This document shows, one piece after another, positions 53,697-62,319 of a stretch of 64,000 nucleotides of DNA. This DNA is from Maribacter sp. 4G9. Lineage in GTDB: Bacteria; Bacteroidota; Bacteroidia; Flavobacteriales; Flavobacteriaceae. A model generated the notes under the pieces. That model was not told the DNA's origin. It saw only the letters and a program-made list of their open reading frames with translations, and made no database searches. The DNA lies in the NCBI RefSeq assembly GCF_002742265.1, contig NZ_MDGL01000032.1, positions 85,361 to 149,360 of the forward strand, read 5' to 3'. The stretch's first letter is position 1. Each line of letters opens with the position of its first letter. A program made the translations under genes and the position numbers.

Positions 53697-55109
53697 ATGC
53701 GAAAGAACAGAAGGAGACTTATTTTCGAAAATGTAGAAGTCGTGGACGCCGGTGCCAAGGGGAAAACCGTAGGTAAGGCCCCAGACGGAAGAATCGTTTT
53801 TCTGGACAATGCAGTCCCAGGCGATGTGGTCGATGTGCAAACGCACAAAAAACGAAAAAGTTATTTTGAAGGAACGGCAATAAAGTTCCATACCCTTTCA
53901 AGTAAACGGATTACTCCCCAATGCCAACATTTTGGCGTTTGCGGCGGATGCAAATGGCAAAATATGGGCTATGAACATCAACTGTACTACAAACAAAATG
54001 AGGTAGAGAACAACCTGAAACGAATAGGCCATCTGGAACTCCCAAAAATACAACCTATCCTAGGTTCCAAGGATATCTATTTTTATAGGAACAAAATGGA
54101 ATTTTCGTTTTCGGACAGCAGATGGCTCACCTTGGAAGAAATCAGATCCGATAAGGACATAGAAAATAGAAACGCCCTTGGCTTTCACATTCCTGGAATG
54201 TGGGACAAAATTTTGGACATAAAAAAATGTCATCTTCAACGGGACCCATCCAACGAGATTCGTCTGGAGACCAAGACCTTTGCACAGAATAATGGCCTAA
54301 CTTTTTTTAACCCTAGAAAGCAACAGGGCCAACTACGTACTTTGATGATAAGGACGGCTTCCACGGGCGAGTTGATGGTCCTTATCCAGTTTTTTGAGGA
54401 TGTCAAAGCAAAAAGAGAGTTGCTCCTTAAACATTTAAAGGATAAATTTCCTGAGATTACTTCCCTACTTTACGTAATCAACGAGAAACAAAACGACACC
54501 CTTTATGATCAAGAGGTGGTTTGTTTTTCTGGAAAGGACCATATTTTTGAGGAAATGGAAGGGCTTCAATTTAAGATAACGGCAAAATCATTTTATCAGA
54601 CCAATTCTGAACAGGCATACGAATTATACAAGGTGACCCGTGACTTCGCCAAGCTTCAAGGAAATGAATTGGTGTACGACCTGTATACAGGTACTGGGAC
54701 CATTGCGCAATTTGTTTCCAAAAAAGCAAAAAAGGTTATTGGGATAGAGTCGGTTCCCGAGGCTATTTTAGATGCAAAGGCCAATGCGGTGCGTAATGCT
54801 ATTACCAATGTGGAATTCTTTGTGGGCGATATGAAAAATGTGTTCAATGAGGATTTCATTGCCCAACATGGAAAACCAGACGTCATCATTACCGATCCTC
54901 CTAGGGATGGTATGCACAAGGACGTAGTGCAACAGATATTGAACATTTTACCACAGCGCGTAGTCTATGTCAGTTGTAATAGCGCGACCCAGGCAAGGGA
55001 TCTTGAGTTATTGAAGGAATTCTACACAGTGAATGCCGTACAGCCCGTTGACATGTTCCCACAAACACATCACGTTGAAAATGTTGTACTTTTAGAAAAG
55101 AAAGATTAA
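53697..55109 (+). CDS. rlmD: 23S rRNA (uracil-1939-C5)-methyltransferase RlmD family
   Basis: A 470-residue SAM enzyme with an N-terminal TRAM domain (LIFENVEVVDAGAKGKTVGK). The iron-sulfur cysteines occur in QCQHFGVCGGCKWQ and KKCHLQ. The methyltransferase domain has LVYDLYTGTGTIAQF, TDPPRDGM and the catalytic cysteine in VVYVSCNSATQARDL. Bacteroidota homologues may have different rRNA or tRNA targets, so RlmD is a family-level assignment. A TATTTTTG box at 53685-53692 ends 4 nt before the ATG, so the transcript may be leaderless. It is followed after 1 bp by the DUF6452 gene. Confidence 0.92.
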   Translation: MRKNRRRLIFENVEVVDAGAKGKTVGKAPDGRIVFLDNAVPGDVVDVQTHKKRKSYFEGTAIKFHTLSSKRITPQCQHFGVCGGCKWQNMGYEHQLYYKQNEVENNLKRIGHLELPKIQPILGSKDIYFYRNKMEFSFSDSRWLTLEEIRSDKDIENRNALGFHIPGMWDKILDIKKCHLQRDPSNEIRLETKTFAQNNGLTFFNPRKQQGQLRTLMIRTASTGELMVLIQFFEDVKAKRELLLKHLKDKFPEITSLLYVINEKQNDTLYDQEVVCFSGKDHIFEEMEGLQFKITAKSFYQTNSEQAYELYKVTRDFAKLQGNELVYDLYTGTGTIAQFVSKKAKKVIGIESVPEAILDAKANAVRNAITNVEFFVGDMKNVFNEDFIAQHGKPDVIITDPPRDGMHKDVVQQILNILPQRVVYVSCNSATQARDLELLKEFYTVNAVQPVDMFPQTHHVENVVLLEKKD

Positions 55110-55110
55110 C

Positions 55111-55617
55111 ATGCAGAAATTAAAATGGGTGTTGTACACCCTATTGTTTGCCGGTATTATTACTTCATGCGAGAAGGATGACATTTGCGTTGAAGGAAAT
55201 ACACCACTGCTGGTACTGGAATTTTTTGATGCTGCAAATCCTTCGGCCAACAAGAATGTGACCGCCTTAAGGATTATTGGCGAAGGCCAAAACAGTACGG
55301 TAAACACTTTCACCGACAGGTCCAGTGTGAACAACGTTCAGATTCCGCTTAAAACAGATGTTGATGCCACCACATTTTTGATCATATCCAACTCGGCCAC
55401 GAACGATACTGGACAGGAGACGGGAAATATTGACACCTTAACATTCAATTATGACCGCATAGAGGATTTTGCCTCTCGCGCCTGCGGTTTTGTGATTAAT
55501 TATGACAATGTATCCCCAGAACTGTTGTCAGGTTCTGGCAATTGGATTACAGATATAGAAGTGATTAGGGCAAGTATTACAAATTCAGATTCCACCCATG
55601 TCAAGATATTCCATTAG
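55111..55617 (+). CDS. DUF6452 family lipoprotein
   Basis: Precursor of 168 residues with an SPII signal and lipobox IITSC (Cys20). It opens EKDDICVEGNTPLLVLEFFD, a DUF6452 signature. Function unknown. Its stop overlaps the next gene by 20 nt; it is coupled to rlmD and to DUF6048, an arrangement common in Flavobacteriaceae. Confidence 0.85.
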   Translation: MQKLKWVLYTLLFAGIITSCEKDDICVEGNTPLLVLEFFDAANPSANKNVTALRIIGEGQNSTVNTFTDRSSVNNVQIPLKTDVDATTFLIISNSATNDTGQETGNIDTLTFNYDRIEDFASRACGFVINYDNVSPELLSGSGNWITDIEVIRASITNSDSTHVKIFH

Positions 55618-56350
55618 TATTTGCTTATTTTTTGGACTGATGATCGGCTTTGCCCAGAGCAAACCCATTGACACACAGCCCAAGGATACGATCGAGTATA
55701 AGGAACCTTATGGGCTCAGGGCAGGCATTGACCTTAGTAGACTCTTAATTAGCTCCTTGGACGAGAACTATACCGGTTTAGAAATTGTGGCCGATTATAG
55801 ATTGACCAACAAGCTTTACATTGCCGCGGAACTAGGTACGGAAGATAAAACCAAGCAGGAAGACCTATACAACTTTACCACGACCGGAAGCTATCTAAAA
55901 GTGGGCTTTGACAACAATACTTACGAAAATTGGTATGGGGAACAAAATTTGCTCTATTACGGGGGGCGTCTGGCCTTTAGCAGCTTCAGTCAAACACTGA
56001 ACAATTATCAGTATTTCAATTCCAATAGGTATTGGAATCCGGAGGGATTTGCCGAGGGTTCCAATATTGCTGAAGAATTTTCCGGAAGGTCCGCATTTTG
56101 GGTAGAGGCACTATTTGGAACCAAGGTAGAACTTTTCGCCAATATTTTTTTAGGGGCAAGTATTCGATTGGGTATTTTGGTTTCCGATACCGACGGAGGT
56201 GATGCCCGTTTTCCAAATCTTTGGATACCAGGATTCAATAAAGTCACGGATGGCAGTCGTTTTGGAGTAGGTTACAATTATTCCATTTCCTATTTTCTAC
56301 CACTCTATAAAAAGAAAAAAAAGCCCGAGGAACTTGAGGTGGCGCAATGA
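55598..56350 (+). CDS. DUF6048 family outer-membrane beta-barrel-like protein
   Basis: A 250-residue exported protein with signal peptide (SRYSISICLFFGLMIGFAQS). Alternating beta strands include YGLRAGIDLSRLLISSLDEN, and it ends with KKKKKPEELEVAQ. DUF6048 proteins are predicted small outer-membrane barrels. They always accompany DUF6452, as here, so the two probably form a complex. The gene faces the small leftward gene at 56351. Confidence 0.85.
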   Translation: MSRYSISICLFFGLMIGFAQSKPIDTQPKDTIEYKEPYGLRAGIDLSRLLISSLDENYTGLEIVADYRLTNKLYIAAELGTEDKTKQEDLYNFTTTGSYLKVGFDNNTYENWYGEQNLLYYGGRLAFSSFSQTLNNYQYFNSNRYWNPEGFAEGSNIAEEFSGRSAFWVEALFGTKVELFANIFLGASIRLGILVSDTDGGDARFPNLWIPGFNKVTDGSRFGVGYNYSISYFLPLYKKKKKPEELEVAQ

Positions 56351-56581
56351 TCAAAGTTCCTTGAACCCTTTTAAGAAAATCCACTTCATCATCACTTTTT
56401 TGGTACCCTCAATATGGGCAACAGCAAATTTTGGGGCCAAGATCATCGCAAGCGCGGCCGAAACTAATGAAACGTACAAAGGTTTAATTGCCAGTACATA
56501 TGGTAGGGCAAATCGAAATAGAAGAAAAACCGCTGCAAATCCTAAAAAATTATACAATAGTGCTTTTTGTTTCAATCCCAT
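56351..56581 (-). CDS. Small membrane protein, function unknown
   Basis: A 76-residue protein with two hydrophobic segments, ALLYNFLGFAAVFLLFRFAL and a second at about 36-52. It is adjacent to the THUMP methyltransferase gene in the same direction (3-bp gap), so it is probably in the same operon. I do not recognise the family. The pattern is typical of small conserved membrane proteins of Flavobacteriaceae. Confidence 0.65.
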   Translation of the reverse strand: MGLKQKALLYNFLGFAAVFLLFRFALPYVLAIKPLYVSLVSAALAMILAPKFAVAHIEGTKKVMMKWIFLKGFKEL

Positions 56582-56584
56582 GTT

Positions 56585-57760
56585 CTAGTTTTCCGAGGTT
56601 TTCTGGTATTTGGCCTTTTTACTTCCCTCATATATTTCATATTGGACCAGTCTGGATTCCAAATGGCTATTGAAGACCTTTATTTTTCGGGAGGGTCTAA
56701 GACCTACAAATTTTAAGGCATCCAAATTGGACGTTATCATCCATGCATTGGTGCCGGGATATCCCTGTTTTAAGGTATCGCCAATAGAGGTATAAAAATT
56801 TTGCATATCAATGTCCAAGCGTTCACCATAAGGGGGATTAAAACAGATATGCAAAGGTCCTTCCGTTTCCTTTTCGGTCTTAAAAAAATTATCCCTTTTT
56901 ATATCAATATAATCGGTCAGGTTTGCATTTTCAATATTGTCGATGGCCTTTCTAACAGCAGAAGGCGCCTTATCCATTCCTATGATTTTATGATGGAACT
57001 CCCGGGTTTTTTTTAGACTGGCGTCGATTATTTTTTCATAAAGCTGAGAATCGAAATCGGGCCATTTTTCAAAAGCAAAACCTTTTCTATTGATATTCGC
57101 CGGGATATTACAGGCGATCATGGCGGCCTCCGTTAGCATTGTACCGCTACCACACATGGGATCCATAAAATCGCATTGGCCATCCCAGCCACTGAGCAAT
57201 AGAAGACCGGCAGCCAAAACCTCGTTAATGGGTGCAATGTTGGTCGCTGTCCTATATCCTCTATGGTGTAAGGAGGCACCGGAGCTATCCAAGGAAACAT
57301 TGCACTGGTCTTGATGGATGTGGATGTTGATTCTTAAATCGGGATTCTTGACATCCACATTGGGACGTTTGCCATCCGTTTCACGGAATTTATCGGCAAT
57401 GGCGTCTTTGGTCTTTTGGGAAACGTACAGCGAATGGGTGAAATTATCTGAAAAGACCGTCGCATCAATGGCAAACGTATCGTCTACCGATAAATATTCG
57501 GCCCAATCCATCCGAAAAACTTTCTTATATAGATCATCTTCGCCGGATACGTGAAAGGAGCTTATAGGCTTAATTATTTTAATGGCGGTCCTTAAGCAGA
57601 TATTTGCCTTGTACATAAATCCTGTATCGCCGTCAAAGGCAACACTTCGCACACCAACTTCCACATTCCCCGCACCTAGGTTTCTAAGTTCCTTGGCAAG
57701 TATTTCCTCAAACCCAAAAAGAGTTTTGGCAATCATCCTAAAATTATTCCCCATACCCAT
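56585..57760 (-). CDS. THUMP domain class I RNA methyltransferase (RlmL/Trm14-like)
   Basis: A 391-residue SAM-dependent enzyme. The N-terminus is an NTD/THUMP region (FGFEEILAKELRNLGAGNVE and LYVSQKTKDAIADKFRE). The methyltransferase domain has FMDPMCGSGTMLTEAAMIAC (motif I) and FNPPYGERL (NPPY motif IV for N-methylation of guanine or adenine). Family members make N2-methylguanosine in rRNA or tRNA. The start could be codon 3. It is transcribed with the small membrane protein and divergently from the ZIP transporter. Confidence 0.9.
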   Translation of the reverse strand: MGMGNNFRMIAKTLFGFEEILAKELRNLGAGNVEVGVRSVAFDGDTGFMYKANICLRTAIKIIKPISSFHVSGEDDLYKKVFRMDWAEYLSVDDTFAIDATVFSDNFTHSLYVSQKTKDAIADKFRETDGKRPNVDVKNPDLRINIHIHQDQCNVSLDSSGASLHHRGYRTATNIAPINEVLAAGLLLLSGWDGQCDFMDPMCGSGTMLTEAAMIACNIPANINRKGFAFEKWPDFDSQLYEKIIDASLKKTREFHHKIIGMDKAPSAVRKAIDNIENANLTDYIDIKRDNFFKTEKETEGPLHICFNPPYGERLDIDMQNFYTSIGDTLKQGYPGTNAWMITSNLDALKFVGLRPSRKIKVFNSHLESRLVQYEIYEGSKKAKYQKTSEN

Positions 57761-57842
57761 TGTTTAGCATACAACAAAAATACGTTAATTTTGATGTAGC
57801 AAAGATTTGCAATGCCCAATTAGGCCACAAACCCTGCTTTAC

Positions 57843-58514
57843 ATGATTTATATTCTGCCAATGCTTGGCGTACTGCTAAGTTTTGTTTTTGTTTTCTTGA
57901 CAAAACCCAAAAAAAAGGAACATTTTAGACTGTTACTGGCCTTTAGCGGGGCATTTTTACTGGCACTGACCTTTTTTGAATTATTACCCGAGGTGTACGA
58001 ACATTCCAATACCAAAAGCATTGGAATTTATATCATGTTGGGGATACTACTTCAGATTTTTTTGGAATTCTTTTCCAAGGGGGCGGAACATGGTCATGTA
58101 CACTTGTCCAAAACCGACACCAGCTTTCCATGGCTATTGTTCGGAAGTTTGTCCATTCATTCTTTGTTGGAAGGTATACCCATTTCTGAAAGCAACAGTA
58201 TCATCTATGGCATCCTGATCCATAAAATTGCCATTGCCGTTATTTTGAGCCTTTTTTTGTTGAGCTCCAAAATGAAAACAATTACGGCAGCCTTATTTAT
58301 CGTCCTATTCTCGATAATGACTCCGTTAGGGACCTATCTTTCCCGTTCCTTTGGTTTTATTTTGGACCACCTTGTATTCATAAATGCCATAGTTATTGGG
58401 GTCTTGCTCCATATTTCAACGGTAATCCTCTTTGAAAGTTCTGAGGGGCATAAATTCAACCTTAGGAAATTAGTGGTGATAGTACTTGGGATAACCATCG
58501 CATACCTTCTTTAA
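57843..58514 (+). CDS. ZIP family metal transporter
   Basis: A 223-residue inner-membrane protein beginning MIYILPMLGVLLSFVFVF; the in-frame TTG at 57807 is rejected because it adds a polar tail. The ZIP metal path is present: LLPEVYEHS, EFFSKGAEHGHVH (histidine-rich loop) and SIHSLLEGIPIS with IHKIAIAVILS, where the His and Glu residues form the metal sites. It probably imports zinc, iron or manganese. Its stop codon overlaps the ATG of the next gene. Confidence 0.88.
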   Translation: MIYILPMLGVLLSFVFVFLTKPKKKEHFRLLLAFSGAFLLALTFFELLPEVYEHSNTKSIGIYIMLGILLQIFLEFFSKGAEHGHVHLSKTDTSFPWLLFGSLSIHSLLEGIPISESNSIIYGILIHKIAIAVILSLFLLSSKMKTITAALFIVLFSIMTPLGTYLSRSFGFILDHLVFINAIVIGVLLHISTVILFESSEGHKFNLRKLVVIVLGITIAYLL

Positions 58515-58939
58515 TGTTCAGTAGGGAGGAATCACGAAAACTGCGCGAGGAATTCTGGATTTCCTTTGGAAAATCCTATCCAAGAAAATGGATACTTTAT
58601 AAAACAAAAATCAAGGGGCTTTCCTTTAAATTTAATTTTGACATTAAAATGGCCATGGTATCGATTGACGTGGAGGGCGACCTGGAACAAAGGATTCTGG
58701 TATGGGAAAAGCTTATCTCCTTAAAATCCATTTTATTGGAGGATTACTGGCCTGAAGCCATTTTTGAGGAATATCATTTATTGGAAAACCAAAAAGAGAT
58801 TTCCAGAATCTATACGGAGCTGAACGAGGTATCCATTCACAACAAAAATACTTGGTTGCAGACCATGATGTTTTTAAGTCAAAATATGAACAAAGTCGAG
58901 GCCTTTTATGAAGATTTCAAGGATATTTTAAAACCTTGA
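58514..58939 (+). CDS. DUF4268 domain protein
   Basis: A 141-residue soluble protein of the DUF4268 family, with SREESRKLREEFWISFGKSY at the start and KIKGLSFKFNFDIKMAMVSI. It starts in the stop codon of the ZIP gene (TAATG), indicating coupled translation. DUF4268 domains are often seen with nuclease-type proteins, but nothing here supports that. Function unknown. Confidence 0.82.
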   Translation: MFSREESRKLREEFWISFGKSYPRKWILYKTKIKGLSFKFNFDIKMAMVSIDVEGDLEQRILVWEKLISLKSILLEDYWPEAIFEEYHLLENQKEISRIYTELNEVSIHNKNTWLQTMMFLSQNMNKVEAFYEDFKDILKP

Positions 58940-59309
58940 AAAAACAATAGAAAAATGACATTCTGGAATTTCCATTTCAACTCCCGATAACTGGGTTAGA
59001 CACAAAAGACTTCCTACGAGAGAGTAACCGGAACAATATCCATCCTGCCTGTTCATAGCTTCCAAAAGAAGATCAATATAAAGGAGAGTCTTCCGGTTAT
59101 ATGGCTATAGGAATGTTCATAATGTATGTTCTAAGCCACTTAATACCCAAGGCTACATTTTCGAATTTAAGCAAAGTGAAGGTTAAAATAGGCCATATCT
59201 TGTAGGCTACATCCTGATATTAGACCATCATATAGTATTCCCCCAAAAAACCCTCAACTGAATCCAAAAAAAGGATCGAACCAACTAAATGCACTTTTTA
59301 GAAATTCCT
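58940..59309. other. 370-bp gap without recognisable genes
   Basis: No credible coding frame, tRNA or terminator is visible. Plus-strand frames break at short intervals, though one open stretch near 59068-59205 could be a decayed gene fragment. The block at 59273-59282 resembles a tRNA T-loop but lacks the stems. Confidence 0.5.
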
Positions 59310-60128
59310 TTATACTCCTGAAAAAGAATTAAAGCCACCATCCACATCATAACACACCCCGGTTACAAAACTTGAGGCATCGCTCAATAAATAATGTACC
59401 ATACCATTCAATTCGGACGCATCCCCAAATCTGGCCATTGGCGTATTACTGATTATTTTTCTCCCACGCTCCGTATAGGATCCATCTTCATTGGTCAAAA
59501 GACTTCTGTTCTGATTACCGATAAAAAATCCCGGGGCAATGGCGTTCACACGTATTTTGTTAGTGAATTTTGATGCCATTTCATTGGCCATCCATTGTGT
59601 AAAGGTATCCACGCCAGCTTTGGCCATGGAATATCCCAAGACTCTTGAAATAGCCTGTTTTGAGGCCATGGACGAAATATTGATTATAGAACCATGACCT
59701 TGCCTCGCCATAAGACCACTTAACACAATAGTGGGTATAACGGTACCAAAAAGATTAATATCCAATACTTTTTGAGTATCTGAAATTGCGATATCATGAA
59801 TACTTTGATTAGCGCTAAGTGTCGCCCCAGGAATATTGCCGCCCGCTAGGTTGACCAAACCATCCAGCCTTTCGAAGGAGTGACCTATTTCCTCCCTAAC
59901 TTCATTTAGGGCGTCCTCATTCAAAACATCTACCTCATAAGTAAAGGTTGCCCCAGGAGAAATAGCATCCAGATCATTTTTCTTGTCCTTCAATTTTTTT
60001 GTGGACCTGCCCAACAAAATAACTATGGCATCTTGCTCCACCAAGTATTCTGCTATGGACCCACCAAGGGTTCCGGTTCCACCGGAAAGCGCAATTATTT
60101 TATCCTTAAGAGAAAATAAATTGGTCAT
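59310..60128 (-). CDS. SDR family dehydrogenase, fructuronate/mannonate reductase-like
   Basis: A 272-residue NAD(P)-dependent oxidoreductase with classical SDR motifs: cofactor loop IALSGGTGTLGGSIAEYLVE, the NNAG equivalent NLAGGN at about 93-98, catalytic Ser in IINISSMAS and YSMAK with the catalytic Tyr/Lys. The GGNIPGAT segment is characteristic of the SDR D-mannonate oxidoreductase group of Bacteroidota, which links fructuronate and mannonate; I rate that as likely but not certain. It is divergent from the ThuA gene, sharing a 184-bp region. Confidence 0.85.
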   Translation of the reverse strand: MTNLFSLKDKIIALSGGTGTLGGSIAEYLVEQDAIVILLGRSTKKLKDKKNDLDAISPGATFTYEVDVLNEDALNEVREEIGHSFERLDGLVNLAGGNIPGATLSANQSIHDIAISDTQKVLDINLFGTVIPTIVLSGLMARQGHGSIINISSMASKQAISRVLGYSMAKAGVDTFTQWMANEMASKFTNKIRVNAIAPGFFIGNQNRSLLTNEDGSYTERGRKIISNTPMARFGDASELNGMVHYLLSDASSFVTGVCYDVDGGFNSFSGV

Positions 60129-60312
60129 ATGATCAAATTGATTATTGGCGATACCTCAGAATTACTTTTCCGGGAACGAAAGAAATTAAACGAGTTAAAA
60201 ATAAGATATTGGATACTCTTATCCCACCAAATTGAAGACTATATAGAAATTTAATTACTTACTTTAGTAACCAATAAGATCAAATATCAGTAATAATCAA
60301 CACATTTTAGAA

Positions 60313-61221
60313 ATGAGATCTTTAGTTTACACCCTTGTGCTTCTTTTATTATTTTCAAAAGCCTACTCACAAGATTTAAAACCCTTTGAATTGACCCAGG
60401 AATGGACTAATTCAATTGTTTCCCAATTGCCAAATGATTATCCAAAATTGAAAGTGAAAAGAAAGGTATTGATTTTTAGCCTTTTTACCGGGTTTGACCA
60501 CTGGACGGTACCACACACAAAGGCTATAGTTGAAGGGATAGCTCTAAAAAGTGAGAACTTCGAAATAATTACTTTGAACGATGTGCATATGTTCAAAAAA
60601 GAAAATATCCATCAATTTGATGCCATAGTACTAAATAACAATTGCTCGGAAAGGGATCATAGAAATCTTTTTTTTGATGTTTTTAGAAAAGAACAAAATT
60701 CAGATGAAGCTTGGGCTAGAGCTGAACACTATGAAAATAACCTGTTGGAGTACATTGAGCAAGGAAATGGGTTGGTGGTACTTCATGGGGGTATCACTAT
60801 GCTAAACAAATCAGGTAAATTCAGTGAATTGGTGGGAGGTAGTTTCGACTATCATCCAAAACAGCAAATGGTCGAAGTAAAACTGACCGATAGCTCACAT
60901 CCACTTCTTAAAGGATTTCAAGGAGAAAGCTTTAAGCATATTGATGAACCCTATTTCTTTAACAATGCCTATTTTGACTATGATTTCAGACCCTTACTCT
61001 ATATGGAAGCGGACGACATCGAAGGAAAAAACAAAGAGGTTGATGAGGACCGAAGTTACTTGGCATGGATCAAAAAATATGGAAAGGGAAGGGTTTTTTA
61101 TTCCGCACTGTCCCACAATCCCCAGAGTTATGAAAACCCAGCCATGCTATCATTTCTGCTGCATGGATTGCTTTATGCTACAGGGGATTTAGATTGTGAT
61201 GATACGCCAATAAAATCGTAA
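60313..61221 (+). CDS. Exported ThuA domain protein
   Basis: A 302-residue protein with a signal peptide (RSLVYTLVLLLLFSKAYS). The ThuA fold is shown by KVLIFSLFTGFDHWTVPHTK at the start, NGLVVLHGGITMLNKSGKF, the metal/sugar-related HPLLKGF and GRVFYSALSHNP. It is distinct from the lipoprotein ThuA at 29208. Divergent from an SDR sugar-acid reductase, it may share a substrate pathway with it; a sugar 3-keto or uronate context is inference. Confidence 0.87.
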   Translation: MRSLVYTLVLLLLFSKAYSQDLKPFELTQEWTNSIVSQLPNDYPKLKVKRKVLIFSLFTGFDHWTVPHTKAIVEGIALKSENFEIITLNDVHMFKKENIHQFDAIVLNNNCSERDHRNLFFDVFRKEQNSDEAWARAEHYENNLLEYIEQGNGLVVLHGGITMLNKSGKFSELVGGSFDYHPKQQMVEVKLTDSSHPLLKGFQGESFKHIDEPYFFNNAYFDYDFRPLLYMEADDIEGKNKEVDEDRSYLAWIKKYGKGRVFYSALSHNPQSYENPAMLSFLLHGLLYATGDLDCDDTPIKS

Positions 61222-61366
61222 TCTTAGCTTCTCAAAAGATAGTCCTAAGTGCTCTTCCTTAGTAAATTCATTCCCGTCTTTGGGTTTTACTTTTTTTTTA
61301 ATTTTCCAGCCCCATCCTTGGATATCCATTCTGGATGTTAGGCATTGGTAATTCCCACTTGCCCAA

Positions 61367-61639
61367 TTACATCCGTAATGCCATATTCCGATAAACTTTG
61401 ATTAGAACCCACTCCTGGCACAACCCAAATAAATTCAAATAACTCGCAATCCAAAAGCTTCCTTCGTTATCCAAGTCCATGAAAACCGGTGAAACCAAAA
61501 AAAGGTGTAGATACAATAAATTTTGTTTTAAGGCTTTTCCAAATTGATAATCCTCCAATAAAATTTTGGTTTGAGCATAGCCCATTGTTCAAAAAGAAAA
61601 AAGTATTACCATTAAATGGAATCTACCCTTAAAAATCAT
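61367..61639 (-). pseudogene. Remnant of an exported protein with an in-frame stop
   Basis: From an ATG at 61639 the frame reads MIFKGRFHLMVILFSF, then TGA (61591-61589), then TMGYAQTKILLEDYQFGKAL. The two parts together look like a signal peptide and the start of a secreted protein. The segment LVSPVFMDLDNEGSFWI resembles the first propeller strand of sugar-dehydrogenase-like or haem-fusion proteins. Downstream the match continues only in shifted frames. The stop codon and frame loss imply a degraded gene. The family assignment is tentative. Confidence 0.45.
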
Positions 61640-61671
61640 CTATAGGTTTTTCTGTGATATTTTGGTTTGTA

Positions 61672-62319
61672 CTAAATAACATCCAGATAAATAAAAAACC
61701 AATGGCAGACTGCACCGCCCAATACGAATAAGTGCCATATAAAATGATTAAAGGGGATTTTTTCGATAGCATAGAAAATAATACCCAAGGTGTAAAACAA
61801 CCCTCCTAAAAACAAAAGAATTAATCCAAGTTCAGTGGTCGTTTGCAACAAATTGTTAAAATCAAAAACAATTAACCACCCCATGGCAAGATAGAGAAAC
61901 AAGGAAATGAACTCAAAACGACCTGTAAAAAATAATTTTAGGACCGTGCCAAGGGTCGCTATAATCCAAACCACATAAAATATGGACCACCCATTTCCTG
62001 GAATAAGGCTGATCAAGGCAACAGGCGTATAGGTACCAGCAATTAAATAGTAAATATTGATATGGTCCAGAATCCGAAATCTTTTTTTCCAAACAGGATG
62101 ATTCACCGCATGGTATAATGTGGAACTGGTAAAAAGCAGAATAAGACTTATGCCATAAACTAGAATGCTAAATTCTGAATAAATCGATTTATGACTATTG
62201 AACTGCCATAGCACATAAAGACCAATAAAAGCTCCTATTACGCCAATAAAGTGAGACCGTGAATTTAAAAGCTCCTCTACATTTTGATTCCCTGGCCTGA
62301 ATAGACTACGCCAAATCAT
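61672..62319 (-). CDS. Haemolysin III family membrane protein (YqfA/PAQR-like)
   Basis: A 215-residue inner-membrane protein with seven hydrophobic segments. Motifs of the family are NSRSHFIGVIGAFIGLYVL, STLYHAV with the metal-ligand His, and the C-terminal HFIWHLFVLGGAVCHWFFIY with two His. Bacterial homologues are associated with membrane fatty-acid homeostasis rather than lysis. It overlaps the end of the amidohydrolase gene by 4 nt (ATGA), so the two are translated together. Confidence 0.9.
   Translation of the reverse strand: MIWRSLFRPGNQNVEELLNSRSHFIGVIGAFIGLYVLWQFNSHKSIYSEFSILVYGISLILLFTSSTLYHAVNHPVWKKRFRILDHINIYYLIAGTYTPVALISLIPGNGWSIFYVVWIIATLGTVLKLFFTGRFEFISLFLYLAMGWLIVFDFNNLLQTTTELGLILLFLGGLFYTLGIIFYAIEKIPFNHFIWHLFVLGGAVCHWFFIYLDVI

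Noticed and set aside
59273..59282. GGATCGAACC, reverse complement of a tRNA T-loop
   Set aside because: Neither T stem nor acceptor, anticodon or D arms can be formed in the flanking bases.
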